Assembly: GCA_030705745.1 (NCBI GenBank)
Contig: JAUZPT010000060.1
Location: 1 to 10,999 of the forward strand
Origin: Bacillota bacterium
GTDB lineage: Bacteria > Bacillota > Bacilli > Bacillales > Cytobacillaceae
Direction of reading: 5' to 3'
Length of the DNA stretch: 10,999 nt
The notes beneath the pieces are model-generated. The model searched no databases. It was not told where the DNA came from and saw nothing but the letters and a program-made list of their open reading frames with translations. Below are positions 6,809 to 10,999 of this stretch, in pieces. Made by a program: the position numbers and the translations under genes. Position 1 is the stretch's first letter. Each line of letters begins with the position of its first letter.

Positions 6809-6824
6809 TGTGATATACAGCACA
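6809..6824 (-). promoter_or_regulatory. Fnr/CRP-like operator upstream of nosC
   Basis: TGTGATATACAGCACA fits the palindrome TGTGA-N6-TCACA at 9 of 10 defined positions. Bacillus Fnr uses this CRP-like sequence. The centre (6816.5) lies 69.5 bases upstream of the nosC ATG and 41.5 bases upstream of the transcription start (6775) implied by the -10 box listed next, the usual place for class II activation under oxygen limitation. Confidence 0.6.
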
Positions 6825-6848
6825 CTTTACGGTGAGGTAAGTGAACAT

Positions 6849-6857
6849 TTTGTGAAA
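6849..6857 (+). promoter_or_regulatory. Possible ResD-like box upstream of the nos promoter
   Basis: TTTGTGAAA matches 8 of 9 positions of the ResD motif TTTGTGAAT as I remember it. Further GTGAA copies occur at 6841 and 6882. ResD-ResE activates anaerobic respiration genes in Bacillus. The motif is short, so chance occurrence is possible. Confidence 0.3.
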
Positions 6858-6907
6858 GGGTTTTCATTTTATTTAAAAACAGTGAATTTTCAGTATGTTT
6901 ATCCAAA

Positions 6908-6934
6908 ACAAAAAACCTTCCGGTATGGAAGGTT
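6908..6934 (-). terminator. Intrinsic terminator after bshB2
   Basis: Minus-strand hairpin AACCTTCC-ATACC-GGAAGGTT (8 bp stem, perfect) running into a T tract. It lies 35 bases after the bshB2 stop and insulates the nos promoter region from the yojF-bshB2 unit. Confidence 0.88.
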
Positions 6935-6969
6935 GAGTTTGGTGATTTTTAAGAATTTAAGTGAAGGAC

Positions 6970-7635
6970 TTAGAACTTATACGTCCAAAAGCGTTCATTT
7001 TCCAGCCACGCCATGAATTTCGGGTCGGTGTCATTTTGGTTTGCTTCGATATTTGCAAACATCAGCTCGGTTTGAGAGCGATGCGCTTTAATTGTGGCAA
7101 TTTTCGTGTCTGAAACAGGAGCAATATAATTAATAATGTCTGCTTCGCCAAGCTCTTCGACGCAATTGTTTGAAAACGCGACACAGTGAAGCTTCGGTCG
7201 CTTCTCAGCGGGCATGCGCCCTACAGTCCTCACGACGGCTGCGCCTGTCGCTTCATGGTCGGGATGCACAGAATATCCCGGGTAAAAAGTAATGATAAGT
7301 GAAGGATTGAGCTCTTGAATGAGCGAATCAAATATGGCATCCATTTTGTCTTCTTCTTCAAATTCAATCGTTTTATCGCGAAAACCGAGCATCCGCAAAT
7401 CCTGGATACCCATGATCGCCGCTGCATCCTGCAATTCCTTTTTCCGAATGATTGGCAAATTTTCACGGTTTGTAAACGGTGGGTTGCCCATATTGCGTCC
7501 CATTTCTCCCAATGTCAAACAAGCATAGGTGACAGGCGTTCCGTTTTGGACATGGGTTGCAATCGTCCCCGATACTCCAAAAGCTTCGTCGTCCGGATGG
7601 GGAAACACGACCAGGACTTGGCGTTCTTTTTCCAT
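6970..7635 (-). CDS. bshB2: BshB2, bacillithiol biosynthesis deacetylase (PIG-L family)
   Basis: Zinc-dependent deacetylase that removes the acetyl group from GlcNAc-malate, the second step of bacillithiol synthesis, and may also act on bacillithiol S-conjugates. The 221-residue protein has the PIG-L metal motif HPDDEAFG (13-20; His13 and Asp16 bind Zn, Asp15 is the likely base), YSVHPDHEATG (121-131; His127 the third ligand) and the AHRSQTE stretch (184-190). All are intact. Of the two Bacillus deacetylases, pairing with yojF and the sequence pattern point to the YojG/BshB2 type rather than BshB1. The RBS GGAG sits 8 bases upstream of the ATG. It lies 30 bases after yojF and ends 35 bases before an intrinsic terminator, so the pair forms a short unit of its own. 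Confidence 0.93.
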   Translation of the reverse strand: MEKERQVLVVFPHPDDEAFGVSGTIATHVQNGTPVTYACLTLGEMGRNMGNPPFTNRENLPIIRKKELQDAAAIMGIQDLRMLGFRDKTIEFEEEDKMDAIFDSLIQELNPSLIITFYPGYSVHPDHEATGAAVVRTVGRMPAEKRPKLHCVAFSNNCVEELGEADIINYIAPVSDTKIATIKAHRSQTELMFANIEANQNDTDPKFMAWLENERFWTYKF

Positions 7636-7665
7636 TAGTATTTCTCCTTTCGGGTACGTTTAGAA

Positions 7666-8016
7666 TCAGTCAAACGGTGTATGGCTCAATTCAAGCGCGA
7701 CAGCCAGTTTTCCTTTATAATCATGCCCGGCTAAAAGCAGGCGATTGTTTTCATCAATTTCAAAATGCGTGATTCCTTCCGCGTACACCCATCCAAGGCT
7801 GATTTTTAAACCAACACGGTATGGGCCGGGCCCTGTAATTTTCCCTGTTTCGTATCGAACAAGGGCATTGCGGATATAGGCACCTGATGAAAAGAATGTT
7901 TCATCAAAGTGTGAAGCGTAAGCGCCATTCGTCGTTTCCAGATGAAGATAAACGTCTTTATCGGCCATTTGCTCAATCGCTTTCTGAACCTTTTCAAGCT
8001 CTATTGGTTTCATCAT
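7666..8016 (-). CDS. yojF: YojF family protein (DUF1806), partner gene of bshB2
   Basis: A 116-residue soluble protein of the YojF/DUF1806 family: it starts MMKPIELEKVQKAIEQMADKD and continues through the strand-rich HFDETFFSSGAYIRN and PGPYRVGLKISLGWVYAEGITH regions. No signal peptide or membrane helix is seen and I recognise no catalytic motif. In Bacillus subtilis the homologue lies directly upstream of yojG (bshB2), the same order as here, so a role linked to bacillithiol is likely but not shown. The first of two adjacent ATGs is chosen because AGGAGG ends 9 bases before it; the second would be 12 bases away. It is divergent from mobA, with 216 bases between the starts. Confidence 0.88.
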   Translation of the reverse strand: MMKPIELEKVQKAIEQMADKDVYLHLETTNGAYASHFDETFFSSGAYIRNALVRYETGKITGPGPYRVGLKISLGWVYAEGITHFEIDENNRLLLAGHDYKGKLAVALELSHTPFD

Positions 8017-8232
8017 ATTTCATCGCCTCCTTTACACATAGCATATCCTTGAATCGCTTCAGTGATTTTTCATAGTGTAAATATCATACTAAAATTCAAA
8101 AGAAAAAGCGAAATGATTGCTCTGCTCTGTGCCATTTCTTTTTAAAAAGACAATGAAATCTATAGAATGTGCAGGGAAAAGGATTCCGCTTAACGAAATA
8201 GTGAGTAAACACAATCAAAGAAGGTGCAACGC

Positions 8233-8826
8233 ATGAAAGCAGGAGCAATTATTTTATCAGGCGGAAAATCGAGCAGAATGGGTACGAATAAAGCCCTGCT
8301 CGAATTGAACGATAAAACGAATATTCAACGAATCTTCGATGAAATAAATAAATTGACAGAGCACATCGTTCTCGTAACCAATGAACCCGAGATGTATGAT
8401 TTTTTAAAAATAAAAACAGTGGCAGATGTGTACGAAGGAAAAGGGCCGCTTGCTGGCCTGCACGCGGGCTTGCTCGCATCTGAATCGGAAGTAAATCTTG
8501 CGGTTGCCTGCGATATGCCGTTTGTGACGGCAGAAGCAGCAGAGGTGCTTTTAAAAAACATTCAAGCGTTTGACGCTGTTGTTCCTGTAATCAATGGAAA
8601 ACGTCACCCGCTATTTGCGGCCTTCGATCAACGCATCATCCCTCAAATCGAGCAAGTTCTGGAAGCGGGCGAGCTTCGAATGATGAACCTGCTTGAAAAA
8701 CTGAACGTCAACTACATCACGGAAAAAGATTTTCAGGAATTCAGTGCCAGTGACCTTGAACGGATTTTCTTTAATATGAATCTTCCTGAAGAATACAAGG
8801 AAGCAAGGAAATGGTCGGAGCAATAA
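8233..8826 (+). CDS. mobA: MobA, molybdenum cofactor guanylyltransferase
   Basis: Transfers GMP from GTP to molybdenum-bound molybdopterin, giving the guanine dinucleotide form used by the DMSO reductase family, including respiratory nitrate reductase. The 197-residue protein has the nucleotide-binding loop LSGGKSSRMG with Lys20 (8-20), GPLAGLHAGL (71-80), CDMPF with Mg-binding Asp94 (93-97), RHPLFA (124-129) and the closing NMNLPEEY (181-188), which corresponds to the usual N-x-N-T-P-E-D. Length is normal. A GTG at 8224 is in frame but lies inside the RBS AAAGAAGGTG (8217-8226), so ATG 8233, six bases further, is the start. An intrinsic terminator follows, so it may be transcribed partly apart from the moeA genes. 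Confidence 0.95.
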   Translation: MKAGAIILSGGKSSRMGTNKALLELNDKTNIQRIFDEINKLTEHIVLVTNEPEMYDFLKIKTVADVYEGKGPLAGLHAGLLASESEVNLAVACDMPFVTAEAAEVLLKNIQAFDAVVPVINGKRHPLFAAFDQRIIPQIEQVLEAGELRMMNLLEKLNVNYITEKDFQEFSASDLERIFFNMNLPEEYKEARKWSEQ

Positions 8827-8853
8827 GGGACGATGGTGAGGTAGAGCCAACAG

Positions 8854-8893
8854 AAAGCAGCAGGGTTTCACTCGGAAGCCTTACTGCTTTTTT
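8854..8893 (+). terminator. Intrinsic terminator after mobA
   Basis: AAAGCAG (8854-8860) pairs with CTGCTTT (8884-8890). After one mismatch the stem continues to 8869/8875 with two wobble pairs and a short loop. Six T residues (8888-8893) close it. It starts 27 bases after the mobA stop, leaving about 60 bases before moeA. Confidence 0.85.
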
Positions 8894-8955
8894 CGTCGCC
8901 AAACGCCTGCCAAACGGGTGCTGGCACTTTTCTAAACGAAAGGAAGGAAGTAGCG

Positions 8956-10188
8956 ATGAAATTTTTTAAAGTCAAAACAGTCGAAGAAACCTTCAGCTTA
9001 ATCGATGAGATGGTAGGGAAGTCCGGACAGACCGAAATCCGCCCGATTGAAGAAGCGTTACACTTTGTGCTGGCAAAATCGGTGACAGCAGCGGAAAATG
9101 TGCCAGCTTTTGACCGTTCTACGGTTGACGGCTATGCGGTCAGGGCGAATGATACGTACGGTTCTTCAGAATCGATGCCCGGTTTTTTAACGCTGCGAGG
9201 GGAAGTGCGAATGGGAGAGGCTGCGGCCCTGACTGTCGGTTTTGGCGAAGCGGTATATGTACCGACAGGAGGGATGATGCCCCCTGGTAGCGACAGCGTC
9301 ATCATGATCGAGCATTGTGAAGAAGTGGCTGGCATATTAAATACATACAGGCAGGTAGCTCCTGCAGAAAACGTCATCAAAGCAGGGGAAGACATTCGCG
9401 AAGGGGAGATGCTTCTTGAAGCAGGAACATGGCTCCGTCCTCAGGAATTAGGCGCGCTTGCTGCCCTTGGTATCACGGAAGTAGAGATTTACCGAAAGCT
9501 GAAGGTGGGCTATTTGTCTTCAGGTGACGAAATTGTTCCCTATCAAACGCAATCACTGAAAGCGGGGCAAGTCCGCGATATCAACTATCTGGCTATTACG
9601 GGAACCGCACGCGAATGGCATATGGACGTAATGTACGGTGGAATCGTGAGAGATGATTTTGAAGCTTTTTCAAAAAAAGCAAAAGAACTTTATGACAAGG
9701 TGGACTGTTTAATTCTTTCGGGGGGAAGCTCTGTCGGGGCCAAGGATTATACGACAGAAGTCATTGAGTCGTTAGGTGCTCCCGGAGTTTTTGTTCATGG
9801 CATTGCCATAAAACCCGGTAAACCGACCATTTTGGCAGTCGCGGACGGAAAACCGATTATCGGCCTTCCGGGACACCCTGCATCTGCCATGATCATTTTC
9901 CGATTGTTTGGCGAACGCATTTTAAAGAAGCTATCAGGTGAACGTCTTGTAAAAAGGCCCGAGCGGATTTTTGCCCGCATTACAAAAAATATTCCATCCG
10001 CTCCGGGGCGCTCGGATTATATACGCGTGAAACTCTTTGAGCAGGACGGAGAATGGTGGGCGGAACCGATTATTGGAAAATCGGGATTGATTACGACACT
10101 TGTGAAAAGTGATGGCCTCGTCGAAATCGTTTCTAAAAAAGAGGGCATTTTACAGGGGGAATATGTCCCTGTCATTGCATCGAGGTAA
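8956..10188 (+). CDS. moeA: MoeA, molybdopterin molybdenumtransferase
   Basis: Inserts molybdenum into adenylylated molybdopterin to give active Moco, in the cytoplasm. The 410-residue protein matches the normal length and four-domain layout. Visible motifs are PAFDRSTVDGYAV (50-62), PTGGMMPPGSDSVIMIEH (103-120), GEDIREGE (144-151), LSSGDEIV (187-194), LSGGSSVGAKDYT (254-266), KPGKPTILA (286-294), GLPGHPASA (303-311) and GRSDYIRVKL (351-360) in the C-terminal domain. The catalytic acidic residues in the GDE and KDY motifs are kept. GGAAGGAAG lies just upstream of the ATG. The next moeA-like gene begins 13 bases after the stop, so the two form an operon. Confidence 0.95.
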   Translation: MKFFKVKTVEETFSLIDEMVGKSGQTEIRPIEEALHFVLAKSVTAAENVPAFDRSTVDGYAVRANDTYGSSESMPGFLTLRGEVRMGEAAALTVGFGEAVYVPTGGMMPPGSDSVIMIEHCEEVAGILNTYRQVAPAENVIKAGEDIREGEMLLEAGTWLRPQELGALAALGITEVEIYRKLKVGYLSSGDEIVPYQTQSLKAGQVRDINYLAITGTAREWHMDVMYGGIVRDDFEAFSKKAKELYDKVDCLILSGGSSVGAKDYTTEVIESLGAPGVFVHGIAIKPGKPTILAVADGKPIIGLPGHPASAMIIFRLFGERILKKLSGERLVKRPERIFARITKNIPSAPGRSDYIRVKLFEQDGEWWAEPIIGKSGLITTLVKSDGLVEIVSKKEGILQGEYVPVIASR

Positions 10189-10201
10189 GGGGGAGCAGGA
10201 A

Positions 10202-10999
10202 ATGGATATAAAAACATATAAACGCAAAATTTATTTGGAAGATAAACCGCGTGAAACGGCTAAAAATGAATGGTTATCGGCTTTTTTACTGTCGAAAAAA
10301 ACTGAGACCACCCCCGTGGAAAAAGCTTTGGGCAGAGTGACAGCGGAACCGATTTTTGCCGGCGCATCCATGCCCCACTATCACGCCTCTGCGATGGATG
10401 GAATTGCCGTGCTCGCTGAAGAAACGTACCGCGCGCATGAGCAGAATCCTCTTTATTTAAAAGAAGGCCGGCACTTTTGCTATGTGGATACCGGGAATGC
10501 GATTCCACATCCTTTTAATGCGGTCATCATGATCGAACATGTCAATGTCATCGATGAAGAAACGATCGAAATCATCGAACCGGCGACACCGTGGCAGCAT
10601 ATTCGGCCGATTGGCGAAGATATTGTCGAGGAAGAAATGCTTTTTCCGCAAGGCCATACACTAAGGCCAGCCGATCTTGGAGTGCTTCTCGCTTCTCAAA
10701 TTACAGCGCTCCCGGTGGTGAAAAAGCCGATTGTCACGATCATTCCGACGGGAAATGAGCTCGTTTCAGCAGATGCTCGTTTGACGTCAGGGAAGATCAT
10801 TGAATTTAATGGCACTGTTTTTGCCAATTTTATTAAGCAATGGGGCGGCGAACCTGTCCTTTATTCCATCGTGAAAGACGAGCCAGAAAAAATAAAAGAA
10901 GCGCTATTGCATGCCGTCGAAACGTCCGATTTGGTTGTCATCAATGCCGGCTCTTCCGCTGGATCGAAGGATTATACCGCCCATATCATCGGTGAAATC
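10202..10999 (+). CDS. Second MoeA-family protein, divergent paralogue (partial, cut by the right edge)
   Basis: The first 266 residues are visible, with no stop. The protein starts MDIKTYKRKIYLEDKP and is clearly MoeA-like: MPHYHASAMDGIAV (57-70), DTGNAIPHPFNAVIMIEH (96-113), GEDIVEEE (138-145), IPTGNELV (181-188) and INAGSSAGSKDYT (247-259). Compared with the gene before it, GDE is changed to GNE and SGGSSVG to NAGSSAG, so its activity or ligand may differ. From memory, many Bacillaceae carry such a MoeA with an extra periplasmic-binding-protein-like C-terminal domain (MoeA/LysR substrate-binding fusion). The KRKIYLEDKP start fits that group, but the deciding region is outside the window. 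The RBS is the GGGGGAG/CAGGA stretch right before ATG 10202. It is probably cotranscribed with moeA. Confidence 0.88.
   Translation, partial: MDIKTYKRKIYLEDKPRETAKNEWLSAFLLSKKTETTPVEKALGRVTAEPIFAGASMPHYHASAMDGIAVLAEETYRAHEQNPLYLKEGRHFCYVDTGNAIPHPFNAVIMIEHVNVIDEETIEIIEPATPWQHIRPIGEDIVEEEMLFPQGHTLRPADLGVLLASQITALPVVKKPIVTIIPTGNELVSADARLTSGKIIEFNGTVFANFIKQWGGEPVLYSIVKDEPEKIKEALLHAVETSDLVVINAGSSAGSKDYTAHIIGEI

Noticed and set aside
8137..8150. Perfect 14-base palindrome TCTTTTTAAAAAGA between yojF and mobA
   Set aside because: Low-complexity A/T runs give such palindromes easily. It does not sit at a convincing promoter spacing and no gene ends nearby, so I do not call an operator or terminator. 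No convincing promoter for either divergent gene was found in this gap.
8201..8216. GTGAGTAAACACA upstream of mobA as an Fnr box
   Set aside because: The spacing between half-sites is too short (4-5 instead of 6) and the match is partial.
8908..8926. TGCCA/TGGCA inverted repeat before moeA
   Set aside because: Only 5 bp with a 9-base loop; too weak for a terminator or riboswitch, and no Moco riboswitch structure could be recognised.

Overview
The window looks like chromosomal DNA from a denitrifying (or at least N2O-respiring) member of the Bacillaceae. The evidence is a clade II type nitrous oxide reductase with its own assembly genes, a bacillithiol-pathway gene pair (bshB2 and yojF), strong GGAGG-type ribosome binding sites, lipoprotein and Sec-type export signals, and moderate GC content. 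I cannot name the species from the sequence alone.

Left two thirds (1-6900, all on the minus strand, so read from right to left): a nitrous oxide reduction cluster. In transcription order it holds a membrane-anchored monoheme cytochrome c (nosC-like), nosZ (catalytic N2O reductase with all CuZ and CuA ligands visible), an intrinsic terminator, a four-helix membrane protein resembling the clade II NosB group, nosD, nosY, nosF, and a lipoprotein that runs off the left edge. From nosB onward the genes overlap or nearly overlap, so they are probably translationally coupled. The cytochrome would pass electrons from the quinol/cytochrome chain to NosZ outside the membrane. NosD, NosF and NosY form the ABC-type complex that matures the copper centres. 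The lipoprotein sits where the copper chaperone gene nosL is often found, but it looks like a FixH/YtkA-like domain joined to a SurA_N-like domain. An Fnr-like box and a -10 element spaced as in a class II activated promoter lie upstream of nosC.

Middle (6900-8020, minus strand): yojF and bshB2, a two-gene unit closed by its own terminator. BshB2 is the PIG-L family deacetylase of bacillithiol synthesis.

Right (8230-10999, plus strand): molybdenum cofactor genes. These are mobA (guanylyltransferase, followed by a terminator), a standard-length moeA, and a second, divergent moeA paralogue cut by the right edge. MobA implies use of the guanine dinucleotide cofactor found in nitrate reductases, which fits a denitrification neighbourhood.

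No tRNA, rRNA, CRISPR array, complete insertion sequence or phage gene is visible. No stretch above 300 bases lacks a gene; the largest gaps (about 200 bases each) hold the terminators, promoter-like signals and one repeat-like remnant described below.
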